The notes beneath the pieces were generated by a model. It did no database searches. It saw nothing but the letters and a program-made list of their open reading frames with translations, and was not told where the DNA came from. Of a stretch of DNA of 64,000 nt, positions 11,514-23,199 are shown piece by piece (the first letter of the stretch is position 1; every line of letters begins with the position of its first letter). This stretch comes from Sarcocystis neurona. Its lineage: Eukaryota; Apicomplexa; Conoidasida; Eucoccidiorida; Sarcocystidae. The position numbers and the translations under genes are program-made. The stretch is from NCBI GenBank assembly GCA_000727475.1, contig KL647288.1, forward strand, positions 6,413,414-6,477,413, given 5' to 3'.

Positions 11514-14500
11514 GAACTATTCGGAAGTACACGGGCTTGCACGTGCGCGCCCAAGGATGCTGCTTTGGCTGCTGCGTGTGCTGTTCTTGCTGCTGCTGCT
11601 CCGTGCGTCTTTTCCCTTCGCCTGTATGTCGGCTCAAACACCCGGAGCAGCGTCTGCTCGTTTTACTGCTGTTGTGCTCCTGTTCCCTTCTCCACTTCTT
11701 CTTCCTGCTCTTCTTCTCCCTCCCTCTCTCGCTCCTTCAAAACGCGTGTTGTCGAGGAAGAAGAAAGCGATGCAAGGGGAAGTCGAAATAGTAGACGGAC
11801 GGCAGCAGCTGCGTTGCTGCTGTTGTTGCTGCGACGGTTGCTGTGACTCTGCAGGCGCAGCAGGTGTTTCCTTTTCCTCTCGAGCGCCCCTATGTGTCTC
11901 CACCCTTTCCTCTCTCTGTCTCTCTCTCACTTTTCCCACTTTTCTTCTCCTCTACAGAAGTCCCTGTTGTCCTTCTGCACTTGTAGATATCCGTCGACAC
12001 CTTCGTGTCAGCCCTGTGCAGCACCTTCGGAGCAGGAGTCACGTAGTTCCCAGTCTTTGTCTTTTTGCTCCCTTCCTTCTTCCTTGTCGCTTCGTCCTCT
12101 TCTTCTTCGTCTTCCTCTCCCGTTTCCCCTTCCGTCGCCTCTTCGTCAATTATTCTTCCTCGTCTTTCTCGTTGACCCTTTTCTCCCCTTTCTTTGCAAA
12201 TGTCATCCCATTTCCTCTTCGCTGCAGACAGCCGCTCCTCCCCGACGTAGGAGAAGACAACCTCTCTTATGAAAGTGAAGAAATGTCTCTCGCTCTCTAC
12301 CTCCGCAGTACGTAGAAAAGACGTGCTGGGGTATCTCTAAGGCACTCCTCATATATATATATATATATATGTGTTCATGGGCAGAGGGGTTGATGATGCT
12401 TCCTTGATATGTATATCACTTTGCGCATGTGTGTGTGCATCTGAACGCAGCGCCTGTCATTATACACAAAGAAGTCTGCGTCATTTCTCTCTGTTCCTCT
12501 TCCCCTGTTTCTATCTATCCATACATATATATATATACACTCCTGTACTTATCTATCTGTGTATATATATATATATGTATATGCATGCAGTTTCTCTGGA
12601 CATACGTGTGTATATATATGTATATATTATTGTTGCATATCACATTTAGAGGATATTTGTCCGCATATGAGTAGAGTGACAGTAAGAAGAGGAAGGGCAC
12701 GCACACGTGTGGGGATGCTTTGGGGGTGTACATGCAGCCGAAGAGAAAAGCGTCACGTTCACAGGAAATCTGTTGCCGGCATATTTCTGTTCTACATTTC
12801 TGTCTTCTTCTCTCTTTCTCTCGAGGAAGAAGCACGCAGTGCCAACGAGAAATGCAGGCCGCGAGCAGCAGTAGCGTTCATGTACACAAAGACCAGCCAC
12901 AGCAGCAGCAATTTCACGACCCGCAGAAGCACCAGCGATTCCACGACTTGCAGCAGCAAAATTTAGTAGTAGTAGCAGCAGCAGCTGAAAGAGCAGAAAA
13001 ATTTTCCGGCAGCCACAACAGTCTCGCGCAAAACGTCTGTAACACAAACCGGCACAGCAATAGCAGTAGTTAAAACGGCGGCAGTCCTCGGGGCACCGCC
13101 GAGAGCACCAACAGCTACAGCACACGGCTCACGTGCATTACAGCAGCTTGAAAAATACTAAGAAGGGCAGCAATAATACGAACAAGAGCAGCTTGAGCAA
13201 CAGGAACAACAGCAGCCATAACAGGAACAAGAGCAGCTGCTGTCACAGTAGCACCAGCAGCAGCTACAGCAGCGGCACCAGCAGCTACAGCTGCAGCAGC
13301 ACCCACAGAAACAGCAACAGCAGCAGCAACAACAAATACAACAATGGTCCGATGGACACTAGTAGCTGGGCAAGGGGAAGGGGTAGAAAGGGTGATTGTG
13401 CTTCTTTGTGTGCTGGCACATGTGCAGCAGGTGAGCACGCGGAGGCATCTGAGGCTTTGTTATCAACTGCAGGAGGAGCAGGGGCAGCAGAGGGCAGTGC
13501 CAGCAGCAGCGGCTCACGTCTGCCGGAAGCTGCAGGCCTTGTTCCAGCTGCGATTGTTCGAGCCTTTAGTCCCTCGTGGGTAACGGTGAGAAGATGCTGC
13601 CGCTGCAGCTGCTCCTTCCTCCCCAGAACTGCTGCCATGCTTGCCGTTACTCTTGCTCCTTCTTGTGTCGCTGCCGCTGCTGCTGCTGCTGTTGCTGTTC
13701 CTGTTGCTGCTGCTGCTGCTGTTGCCGCTGCTCCTGCCGTTACCACTGCTGCTGGTGCTAGTGCCCGTGTTACTACTGCGCACCTGTTGCTGCTCCTCCT
13801 GCTGCTCCTGCTCCTGCTGTTTGAGCAAGAAGAGACGCTACCGCTGCGCGGGAAGACGTGGTCGAGATGAAGTAGACATCGCAGTCTCTACTTCCCTGTG
13901 GCTGTTGCCGCTGCTGCTGTTGTGACTGCGCTACTGCGACGGTGCTCTGAAGCCTCTGCTGCCTGTGCCGCTCCCGTCACTTCTTCCCTCCGTTGTTTCC
14001 TGCTGACTGCTGCTGCTCCCAGCAGATCCTTCGCAGGAGAAACAGGGGAGGCGGTGTAGGAAGAAGGAGACGCATGTGCTGCTGCTGTTGCTCTTGCGTT
14101 TACCTGTGTAGTTTCCTTCTAAAATTCTGCAGAATCAGCGTGTCCGCTGCTGCTCAAATAAAACCACTGCGCGTACATACTTGTGGATCTACGTGTCCAC
14201 CCGTGGGAGTGTATGTGTGTGTTTCTCCCCACCTGTCTATATACATGTGTACTACTGCTGCTGTGTTTATAGTTGTAAATAGCTACCTTTCGTTGAGCTT
14301 CATATGTGTATATATAATTATCTGCTGCTTATATGCAGATGTACGTGCATGTGTACTAATCTGTCTTTCCGCATGTATAATACTATAATACATACATATA
14401 TATACACACTGTGTATACACATATGCAATGATGTATACATATATATGTACACATGTGTATATATCTTTCTATATGCATACCTACATGCATATATATATAT

Positions 14501-17448
14501 ATAAATACATATATATGTATGTGTGCATGCGCACACCTACACGTATGCATACATCTACATACATATACTTAAATACATGTATTCATATGTATCTACATAT
14601 ATCTACACATCTATAGATACATGCACTCATCTACATACATCTGCATATATATACATGTATTCCTCTGTATCTACATATATGTACACTTATGTATATCTAT
14701 GAGTCTATATCTATATCTCCCTAAATATCTCCACATATGTTTTTTGCACCTTTATCTTATCTACGTATATATGCACTCATGTATACTTGCATATGTGTAT
14801 GTCGTATCCTTGTGCACATGTGTGTGTGGGTTCGATACTTCTCGTATATTTCTACAAACACGTAGTCGTCGCTTCTTGCACATCTAAGGGAGAAAGTCGA
14901 GACCCCCAGCCGAGAAGTTTGTGGGGGAGGCTTTCTGTTCGTTTTCTTGGCGGTGGACAGACTTTCACACACAACAACCGCGAGTGGAAAGTCGAAGCGG
15001 AGGGAAGGGGAACGAGGAAACGCGCAGCTGCCCATGTTATTATCCGCCTTGGCACTGGGCAGGTAACTGCAGCACCCACCACCGTCACCACGTTCTTGAG
15101 AGGAAAAAAGCATAGATTTCTTTCGGCTGTTTATGGGGACGTTTGGCTTGTGGACAGCCAGCCCGACTCGTGTAAGTATGTGTCAGAGTATTTGTCGATC
15201 TGTTGCGCTCTCCTCTGTATCAACGCGTCTTCCTCGCTGTCTCCGGAAGGAGTATGCTGCTTATACTCTTCTTCTTCTACTGCTACTACCACTTCTTCTT
15301 CTTCTTCGTGTGCCTCTCTGTCTCTGTGGACAGCAAGCGCGACTAAGTATAGTAGACGGTTTGTTGCTGTGTTGCTCTCTCTCGATCACCTCCTCTCCGT
15401 CGCTGTCTCCGGTAGTAGTTTGCTGCTTGTGCTGCTTGTGCTCCTTTTCTTCTTCTATTTCAACTACGACTTCTTCTTGTTCGTCTCTCTTGCTGCTGCT
15501 TTCTCCTTGTATCTATGTGTCCATATATATATAGTAGTGTGTAAGCACGTATCTATATATATATATATAGGCGTGATGACTTGGTATTTGTAAGCGGTCG
15601 GCGTCCTGAGCTTTGTGCCTCTCTCTCTGTCCCTATCGCATCACTCCGCCATGGGAGATATGCGCGAGGGGAGTGTCTCTTTGTCTCCCTCTCTCAGTCT
15701 TTGTGTCTCTTTGTCTCTCTTTGAATTTCTCTCTCTGTGTGTCCTCCTGTCTTTCTCCTTCTCCCTCTGTCTTTTTCTGTCTCTCGTTTCTCTCTGTCTT
15801 TCTGTCTTCCTCCCTTCGTCTCCCTCTCTGTATTTGTGTCCCTCTCTTTGTGTCTTTCCCGCACTCGTTCTCCCGTTGTCTTTTTCTCGCGGTCTTTCTC
15901 TCGCGCTCTCGTGTCTCTGTTCCTACGCACAAACACGCAGGTGCCTCAAAGTTCACACGCTTTGTGGAAGGTACGAAGACATCCGTGAACATGTCGTGTG
16001 GTTGGTTATGTGTGTGGTACTTTTCTTCTTCTTTTCCGCACCCAGGTGCGGGTTAATGAAGACGAGGATTTGTACGTGCGGTGGCCCTACTACTACAACC
16101 GCATGGATGTGCTGCAGCCGTTCTACTTGACAAAAACAGCAAATTTGTACGACGTTTTCATCTGCGCCAGAGGGGGAGGACCGTCGGGTCAGGCAGCAGC
16201 CGCTCGCCTTGCGATTGGCCGCGCTCTCGTGGATGCTTGTCCCGCTTGCAAGCCGGACCTAGAGGAAGGTATCTGGCCCAGCCTTTCTGACGTTCTTTCT
16301 CTTTAGTTTCATCTTCCGTCGAAAGTTACTTTTTCTCCTTTCTTATCTTCATTTCTCGTCATGTGTGTACACCCGTGTGTATATATATGTGTGTGTGTAC
16401 TTGTGGGGGTGGGTGTTTGTGTGTCTCACTGTTGCATCCTTCTCGTTCTTCCTCTCCTTTTTGTATTTTTCTTCTGTCCTCTCATTTCCTCTCTGTGTCC
16501 CCACGGCTTTCCTCTTTCAGTCCTCTCCCTGTTTCGTTCTTCTTCTTTCTTCTCCTTCTCTTCTCCTCCTCCATCCTCTTCACTTTATACTACTCTTTCT
16601 CGAGGCGTGTCGCCGTGCTTTGTCGTTTGTCTCGGCCAGACAAGAGAATCTCTTTCGACGCATCTTGTCTACTTTTTAATTTGCGCGTTTCTTCGTTCTC
16701 ACTTCCGCTGTGACGTTGCAGAATATTTCTTTTCTCTGGTCCTTTTCTGCTCTCCTTTCACTGCGTGTGACTGGTCGTGTTCGTCCGTTTTCTGTTCCTC
16801 TTCCTCTTCCCTTTCTTCCTTTGCCCAAAGCAGAGAACAAGCTCTCCTTGGCAAGAAAAACGAAGACAAGCGCGTCAAGAAATGCGTTCCTTCTCCTCGT
16901 TCATTGTTTTTGAGGAGTTCTCTGTGTTGCCTATCCTCGCTGCGCATAAAATGCCCCGCTGTATCCACGGAAACAACTTCCTTTTTTCATGTTTACCCTC
17001 CTGATAACAAAGAGGCGTCGCTCCCTCCTATCCTTCCGGTCTCTGGACTTGAGAGACCTCTTCTGTTTCTCTCCGCCCCTGCAGTCTATTATCTCTTTCT
17101 TTTATCTCTCTATGTCTCTTCCTTTCTTTTTTGTCTCCTGTTGTGCACTTCATTGCACAACATTTTCTTTTCCTTCTCTGGTTCTCTCATTTCTTCCTCG
17201 GAACCGGTGTGCTTTTCTGTTGTTTCTGTGAAGTGAATTTCTGCTCGTTCGTCTCTCTTCCTTTTCCCCTTCTACCGTAGAAGTGACTTTGCCTCTACCT
17301 TGCTTTCTCCTTCGCGAGAAAGGGTCTTGATTTGTCTTCTTTGCGTCCGCGTGCAGATTTGGTCCTCTACGAAGATCTTCGCCAGCGCATGCCGAAAATG
17401 CCAGGGCGGATGAAGGCACGGAAGACACGGGCGTGGACGAAGCGCTAG
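5769..17448 (+). CDS. Mitochondrial ribosomal protein uS9m, multi-exon gene model
   Basis: Protein of the small subunit of the mitochondrial ribosome; in uS9 the C-terminal tail reaches the decoding site. Proposed exons are 5769-5863, 8692-8775, 9195-9302 (end uncertain), 10488-10928, 14961-15062, 16046-16268 and 17357-17448, giving about 380 residues plus an unknown N-terminus. The uS9 domain is in the last three: a GTRKRAAAHV start, the loop GTGQVRVNED, a YYYNRMDVLQPF segment, the glycine motif GGGPSGQAAAARLAIGRALV and the basic tail KARKTRAWTKR before TAG. The layout is closer to mitochondrial than to bacterial or apicoplast S9 because it lacks the usual RDPR-ERKK stretch and ends in a Trp-Lys-Arg tail. 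Junctions up to exon 14961 are all phase 0, which supports the chain. The upstream exons would form a long N-terminal extension. The first exon is not identified. Confidence 0.72.
5912..8690. other. Intron-like simple-repeat DNA
   Basis: Most of 5912-7130 is TATATA/ACATAC-rich simple sequence that translates as Tyr/Ile/Thr in all frames. A perfect CA dinucleotide run lies at about 7362-7382, followed by CTCTCT/TTTGTC pyrimidine repeats to 7600. The stretch around 7838-7921 could be a short exon (it encodes SPADSPVSDKNSPASGRE before a GTATGC), but its phase does not fit the flanking exons. Confidence 0.45.
8692..8775 (+). CDS. uS9m candidate exon B
   Basis: Bounded by TGCAG and GTACGT. It encodes 28 residues beginning ALYAAKEANIYTTEELQKII, an amphipathic helix-like segment that is not of simple composition. 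Both ends are phase 0. A competing frame gives PKKTRLRVPVSANAAG, so the frame choice is a judgement. The polypyrimidine tract lies 40-80 bases upstream. Confidence 0.5.
9195..9302 (+). CDS. uS9m candidate exon C
   Basis: It follows a GGCCAG acceptor and encodes DVKVKKFTYLLEGPEV, then LEVTPTGVNVEEIY. The donor is uncertain: phase-0 GT sites follow positions 9239, 9281 and 9302. The last keeps all coding-looking sequence. No domain is recognised; it lies in the N-terminal extension. Confidence 0.45.
9776..10130 (+). repeat. Degenerate tandem repeat of about 40 bp
   Basis: The motif CACCGGCTCCTCTCT recurs with variation roughly every 30-50 bases: near 9779, 9807, 9889, 9920, 9957, 9990, 10024 and again around 10080, separated by TATATG/TCTCTG filler. 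It lies in the intron between candidate exons C and D. Confidence 0.7.
10488..10928 (+). CDS. uS9m candidate exon D (acidic, then basic/Ala-rich)
   Basis: A 147-codon exon starting after TCGACAG. It opens with LLLENVFASVEVDTPEKYEE, passes through an acidic Glu/Ala/Gly region, then a strongly basic Arg/Leu region, an AAAATPASSPPAAAAAW stretch and ends LLKTTSGRQY before a GTGTGG donor. A GTAAGA donor at 10662 offers an alternative earlier end, but the frame stays open and coding-like to 10928. Direct phase-0 joining to the exon at 14961 gives a continuous sequence into the uS9 domain. Confidence 0.55.
11486..11513. repeat. CA dinucleotide microsatellite
   Basis: An uninterrupted CA run of about 28 bases inside the large uS9m intron. 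Confidence 0.95.
12229..12304 (+). other. Unplaced coding-like stretch in the uS9m intron
   Basis: After a CTGCAG acceptor a frame encodes QPLLPDVGEDNLSYESEE and then MSLALYLR, directly before a GTACGT donor. The composition is protein-like, but its length is not a multiple of three between the two sites, so it cannot be a simple cassette between exons 10928 and 14961. It may be an alternative or pseudo-exon. Confidence 0.3.
12880..14110. repeat. CAG block switching to CTG (intron)
   Basis: CAG/CAA runs fill about 12,890-13,540 and CTG/GTT runs about 13,590-14,110 on the + strand, with the switch near 13,580. Overlapping open frames in both halves are repeat translations (Gln/Ser/Ala or Leu/Cys) and I do not call them genes. 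The block lies inside the uS9m intron. Confidence 0.75.
14961..15062 (+). CDS. uS9m exon with the start of the S9 domain
   Basis: It encodes 34 residues including REWKVEAEGRGTRKRAAAHV and ends at LGTGQ, the first strand of the uS9 fold (family pattern: G-x-RK-x-A-x-A-x-V ... PG-x-G). The donor is CAG/GTAACT. The acceptor is taken as GGACAG after a pyrimidine tract; a more 5' acceptor at 14909 is possible. Confidence 0.8.
16046..16268 (+). CDS. uS9m exon with the GGG motif
   Basis: The acceptor is CACCCAG and the donor is GTATCT, phase 0 in and phase 1 out. It begins VRVNEDED, continues through YYYNRMDVLQPF and YDVFICARGGGPSGQ, and ends CPACKPDLEE. The GGG-x-SGQA motif followed by A-R-L-A-I-x-RAL is the clearest uS9 signature. 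Confidence 0.92.
17357..17448 (+). CDS. uS9m terminal exon
   Basis: It follows a GTGCAG acceptor; the split Asp codon is restored by phase. It encodes DLVLYEDLRQRMPKMPGRMK and ends in KARKTRAWTKR before TAG. The basic C-terminal tail ending in Lys-Arg is typical of uS9 proteins. Confidence 0.9.
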
Positions 17449-18318
17449 ACTTTCGATATAACGTATAACTCTAGAGTATACATTTACACCATGCTTCAAA
17501 AAGTCAACATATATAGGTACATACAGATTCCCCTTCCATAGCAAGTTCCAGTAAATCTGCAATATTAGGATTTTCTCTTCACAAGAGTGTCTATACAAAT
17601 AGATAGAGAAGTGTATCCATGCATAAATACATATATGCGTCTAGCATAAAAGTGTTTTCTCTTCTTTGAATACATATTCACACGTCCGTGCTTGTAGGTT
17701 CTTTTTTAATGAATATTTATATGTATAGGGTCTACAGTGGTAGAGCTGCGTATACACATACGTGTGTTCCTACTGGTATATACGCATATCACACATACTG
17801 CGCTACAAACGTGTTTAATCATACGTACTGCAAGCAATTTATATATGTCTACATCCTCACTCGGCTATACATTTTGTATTCTCAGTAACCTTGTCGTATA
17901 CGATATCCACACGGAGCAATATCAGCATAAACGTAAATTTTTATACACGGCCTCAGGCGTATATGAAAAATAGTCGAAACAACCACCTACGTGCATCCAG
18001 TGTTGCAGCAGGGCGTCTCTTCCCTGTCTCCGTATGTCCAAAACATATGAGCAGACACGGATGCACATCCGCGTAGATCTATGTACGTAGAAAACGTGCG
18101 CACATACACGTATATACGCGTACATATATATATATATAGAGAGAGAGAGAGATATATATATATATATATGACAAAGTATACGTGCGTATGCGTACTCGTA
18201 TCTATCTATATCTGTACATATATACATATATATGTATATATCTGCATACGTTTACTCTCTTCTACTATATATATATAAATGTACCTACATAGTAGCTTCT
18301 TTTAGCAGCCTGCGTACG

Positions 18319-18349
<31 letters not shown>

Positions 18350-18449
18350 ACAGACAGATAGATAATGATATACGAGTGTGTCCGTACGTACTTGTATGTA
18401 TGTGTATATATATAATGTACATACAAATCCCTTTATCCTGGGCCGGCAG
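17449..18449. other. AT-rich simple repeats between genes
   Basis: This stretch holds TATA/ACGT simple sequence, including GA and TA runs at 18,120-18,170 and a long TA run at 18,319-18,348. A short frame ending at 17,973 (VYDIHTEQYQHKRKF) is protein-like but unsupported by splice sites. Confidence 0.5.
18319..18348. repeat. TA dinucleotide microsatellite
   Basis: About 14 uninterrupted TA units. Confidence 0.95.
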
Positions 18450-18709
18450 GCGGTCACGCTGTAGCGGGTACTCTTGCGTGCATCGTAAAAATCATTTGTG
18501 TTAATACCAAAGGAGAATTTCTCTTTTTTGATACGCGAGCCTGCGTGCCCTCGCGCACGCGTCCGCTGATGTCGTTTTTCTTCGGGAACAGCCTTCTACT
18601 TCGAGGCGGGAAGAAAATTAGTAGGCAGTCTTTGTCCAGTGAAGACTCTTCCTCCTTAATACCGTCCAAGCTCCCGGAACAGGTCTTGAAACGGCATCCT
18701 TTCTTTTGA
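18450..18709 (+). CDS. Candidate terminal exon, unrecognised
   Basis: A GGCAG acceptor (with CCCTTTATCC upstream) opens a frame of 85 codons ending in TGA. It encodes GTLACIVKIICVNTKGEFLF, then a basic/Ser segment and the tail SLIPSKLPEQVLKRHPFF. Composition and codon mix look like real protein. The FLFF-D-T-R segment is faintly reminiscent of a WD40 strand, but no family is claimed. Upstream exons were not found; the preceding kilobase is microsatellite DNA. An opposite-strand frame covers part of the same bases. Confidence 0.35.
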
Positions 18710-21700
18710 AAAAAATGTTCTGTAGATAGTCAACTCTCATGCTGGGGAGCTCTTGGCAGTGAAGACTACTTCTGTTTTTGCCTGTCATTCTGCCCCACTC
18801 TTTTTAACAAGGAGGTTCGTTTTCTCACACACACCTCAGCGCAGTGCAATATTTGATCTGGTTAACTCCTCGTTTCTCTATAAAGGAAAGTGTCTCACGC
18901 GCGGGCGAACATTTGATCCATGCTTCTGCGCAAGGTTAAAAGACCTTCGTACTAGAATTCGTTCCTATAAGGCGGACCGCCAAACAGGAGTAGCAGCGTT
19001 CTTCTGATTGTCGACAGCTATGGAGACTGGCCACTCACACGTGCTTGCATGTAGTGTGTCTTCGTGTGTTCTCTACAAGGCGACACTAAACATATTTTAC
19101 GTTCCTCTACACGAATATACATTCTGCTCACATGTAGTGTCTGCTTCTGTGGGTATACGTACAAAGCTGTGTATATCTATACAGGCACGGATGCGGATTC
19201 TGCCAGACCAGAAAGAAAAGTGCAGGACAGGCCCCTCTTGTGCACTCGTTGACTTCAAAAAGTAACGCTAGTGCCACAAGCTGTGTGATGGGAAAAATAT
19301 GCAACAGCATCGCGTACTGTCACTTTACTTGAAATACAAACGCCATCGCAGCACTGTCAGTAGGCATGCATAGGTAGCAAGAGCTCGTGCGTACGTGTGG
19401 ATTGCTAAACTGACACGAGGAGCTTGAGGCACACTGTACCGCACACACGCAGCAGCACCTGAAACAGCAGCGCGCACCACCAAGAGGCCACAAGTCCGCT
19501 GTGTCCTGCTGCAGCAGTGCAGCCAGCAGCTTACTGTGCGTGGTTTGAGATGCGACACCAGCAGCAACAGCGCAGCGGCTGTACGTAGCCATTTCGTACT
19601 TAGGTGTAGCACGTCTGTGGTTGCACCAGGTGCCCACTATTCACCAGCGATAGCACAGCAGCAGCGATAGCAGGAAACTCGTCCCGCCAGGGACAACGGT
19701 AGGCAAGTGCCAGGAGATGCAGCAGTGCAACGTGGGCAGAATAATAAGCAGCAACGGCGGTCGCTTATTTGAGAACCTGACTCGAGAGTGGGCAGTGGCA
19801 GCATACTCAACATAGTCGTGGGACTATCCTCCAGATACCAGGAATAATAACATTCATGTTTTCCCAGCAAGCGTGAGGTGAAGGCCAGCGACGCAGCTCA
19901 CGAGCAGCAGCAGCACTAGGTGTGCTTCCCCACGGAACTGCATTTGTACGGGACTGGAAGTGGCAGGAGTTCCTGTGGACCACCACCAGCAGTGGCTGCA
20001 CTACCAGATCGGTAGCGACAGCAGCATCACCCGACAGCCGCCACATTTGCCTTAGCGCCGGAAGACTACCGGGAGCAGCAACCATAGGTGGTGAGCCGCA
20101 GAGCTGGCCTCTCACGCAACATTGCGCTGAAGCGAATGCCGTTGCCCCTCCTACAGTGGCGTCGACACGTTCACACGTTATGTTGCAAAATGATCCTTCC
20201 TCGTCATCAATGTGTGCACGTGATACATACACGGTTGTGAGCTGACCTACCTACTAAGTAGCAGCGGCAATAGCAAAAGCAGCAGCGCTTCGGGGGATCA
20301 CAGCTGGTATTCTACGCACAGGTGTGAGTCTACGCACTACAAAAATATGCGAGGAAGCATGTGGAAGGAATTGTCATTTTCACCCGTCGAACTATTGTAG
20401 AATCAGTACAACGATGTGGCTGTGGTACCAGCAGGTAGCTTCAGCAACAGGGATGAAGCAACCTTAAGAGTTCCCAGCACCAGCGCAAACACCATTACGC
20501 GTGAGCCGTCGGGGAGCACCAGTCACGCAAATTCGTAGATCACAGTAGACGAGATGCACGGAAGAACGGAAATGGTATCAAGAAAGGCCACCAAAAAGAG
20601 TAGTCACAGAAAACAGACCCGGTAACGGAACAGGAAAAGTGAGACGAGCACTGAAAAGGAGACACGTTTGCGTCAGACTCGGGGGGAGCAAAACGGTGGC
20701 AAAGAAACAACGCGGGGCCGCTGGCACGCAGAAAAACGACTGCTTACACTTAGAACAGCAGCAGCAGGGTAGGGAGCAGACGCCATAGCAATACGGCTAC
20801 AAAGCAGGACTCTGCAAACAAGCAGAGGGGACAGCAGAGCGTCCGCAGTACGCCGGTCGTCAAGAGGACGCAGGAGAGGCCTCGTTTCACGTGGCAGAGG
20901 GCAGCACAGCAAAGCAGAGGTACAACTATGTAGACACGAGGACAGGACAACAAGGAAAAGCTGAATAGCGGAGCAGGGAATGGAGAGTAGAGCAGACATC
21001 CACAGAAGCAGGCGACAGTCACGTCAACTCTGCAGCGTGGGGGAGTGCGACAGAAGGAAACACCAGAGATCGGACCATAGTTAGTGGGAGGCTCCAACGG
21101 ATAGTAAGGGAGTAGCAGAGCATGTTGCAGAGGATGGAAAAGGCAGCCGCGTTGCAGCAGAGTAGGGGAGATTACAGTCGGGGGCAGCAAATGAGAGAAG
21201 CAGGGAAGACACCGGGGGACGATTTACAGCGAACTAGATGCGCAGCAAATAACAGGAGTAGGGAACGCAACGTGGGGAGGTACAAGGGGTGACTTGCCAG
21301 CAGAGACACTTGAGCGGCAGCGGGAGACACCGGGAGCATAGCAGTGGCTTCTGTGTCTAGTTAATGTGCAGCCGAAGGACTGCTGCGTGTAAACGGTTTC
21401 AACATCAGCCCCTACTTAGAACAGGCGAACAAGGTTGACCAGGGGTAGTGCGGTTGGTGGGGACACACGCAACACCCGCAGTGGCACGGCCATCTTATCT
21501 CTGGGGTTGTAACTGTCTATTCGTCTTCTGTGCAGGAATGTCAGATTATCTGTGCCTCTCACCTAACAGCAGTGTATTCGCTTTGACGTATTTGCTGCTC
21601 CATCTTGTGACCAGTTTCCATAGAAACCTGTCTGATGCGACACCATCGTCACACAAGCGACGCCAGGGAGCCGCACCAGTAAAACGCCCGCAACGACAGA

Positions 21701-23109
21701 GCAGCAGGGACAACTCTGGAACGTAAGTGAGAGAGACACAACAACGGTACCAGTGCATATCAGCGACAGCATCCACACAGAAGTACAGGCGGCTGGCTTT
21801 CTCCCGCACAACAGCAGGAAATACCTTGGCAGGGAGTAGGAAGTTTGAAAATACGCAGCGCCAGGATTACACAGACGGTATGGTACGCGCAGAATCCCTA
21901 CCAGTAGCAGAATCCGTAGAATGACCTGCACCACCAAGAAGAGCACTGGAGGCACATAAAGTGTGAGTAGCAGCAGTGGCAGCGGTGACACAGCAGCAGC
22001 CGCAGCACCACCAGCAGTGACCGTGGCACTGTCAACAGGTTTAAGTTCCGTTGTGGAACAACCAGCAGCAACAACAGTGCCACAAGGATATAAAAGGCGC
22101 AGCAGCAGTTCCAGTGGCTGTCGAAGCAATGCTTTGGATAGTTTTACTAGGTCGGCTCATCAGAAACACAGCAGCGCAGCACCACACAGATGGCCAGCAG
22201 AGGCAGCGATAGCACCAGCAGCAGCACTAGGATTCGCAGCCCCCTCTCGTTCGTACCAGTAGCACAAGCAAAGGAAGAACCGCTGAAACCCTACCAGCGC
22301 TGAAGCCAGTACCCGGTTTGTAGTTTCAGCGAGTCACGCAGCAGCGTGGCAGCTGCCTTGCTGCTGTGAGGACCATCTTAGCTGACTTCGTCTTGTAGTC
22401 CTCCTTGTTTCTCTCCTTCCAGTTTTCAGAGCCCCCGCGGCCTCCCGCGTGCCAGTGACAGCAGCAGCACCGAACAGACGCAGGGTTAACTGACCAAGGT
22501 GCAGTCTTAGCAGGAGAAATGCGCCGGATCTTGAGGCGAAACCTCCAGCGTCGGCAGGCTCATCATCGACTGGAGAACGAATCAGCTGTGATCTGGAGCC
22601 CTCACAACAGGATAGTTAGACGTGGGGAGGGACAGAGCAAGAAGACCGAAAAAAAGACGCGGCTGCTTGTTGCGTGTGTTGAGTGGAAGCGAGTGCGTGG
22701 GTGGCAGCAGCAGCAGCGTTGGCTTGACGCGGCACGGTCGTTGGCTAGCATTTTCCTCGGGCGGCACGGTTGGCAGAAGGAAAGCGTTCGAAAATCTCGT
22801 AGCGCGAAAACCTCCGTTTTCGTGTAATTGAGGCGTCACGGTTTTTCGTTCACTTTTCCGGTGCGTGTGCTACCATGTGTTTTGCTGCTGATGGCTGAGA
22901 AGCTACATCTTTCGAATTCTTCCCTTCTTGTTGACTCGAGCAGACGCGGCGCGTGGGAGTGCTGCAGGAGCCGCAGCCTCACCGGGCCGAGAGAGCGCTG
23001 CCGCCCGCCGTTCAGAGCCACCCCACATACTTCTTCAGCTTTTTGTCACGCCGCATCTCTTGGCTTTCAGACGATCCTGCTACAACTGCTCTCTTCCCTC
23101 ACCGTCGTA
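18710..23109. other. CAG-interspersed DNA, no supportable gene
   Basis: From about 19,440 to 22,400 the + strand is dotted with CAGCAG and CAGCAGCACC motifs broken by unique bases. Frames of 60-190 codons appear on both strands but show no conserved motif or consistent splice chain. Bases 18,750-19,270 have short open frames only. The stretch 22,400-23,109 directly precedes the PEBP start codon and may hold its promoter and 5' UTR; no clear signal is visible. Confidence 0.45.
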
Positions 23110-23199
23110 ATGGCCACAGCGTCCGAACAATCGCTTGAGGAGGCAGGCATTGTGCCTGACGTAGTAACTGCCGAACTTCCCAAGGGCACCCTCCACCGC
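23110..23199 (+). CDS. PEBP exon 1
   Basis: Thirty codons from the start ATG to a CGC/GTAAGC donor. It encodes the N-terminal segment with IVPDVVTAELPKGTLHR, matching the PEBP pattern in which V-x-P-D-V precedes the first strand. Confidence 0.88.

Noticed and set aside
13133..13870. A 245-codon + strand frame in the CAG/CTG block
   Set aside because: It consists of Ser/Asn, then Ala and Leu runs, has no ATG at its start and no unique tail; the block lies in the uS9m intron.
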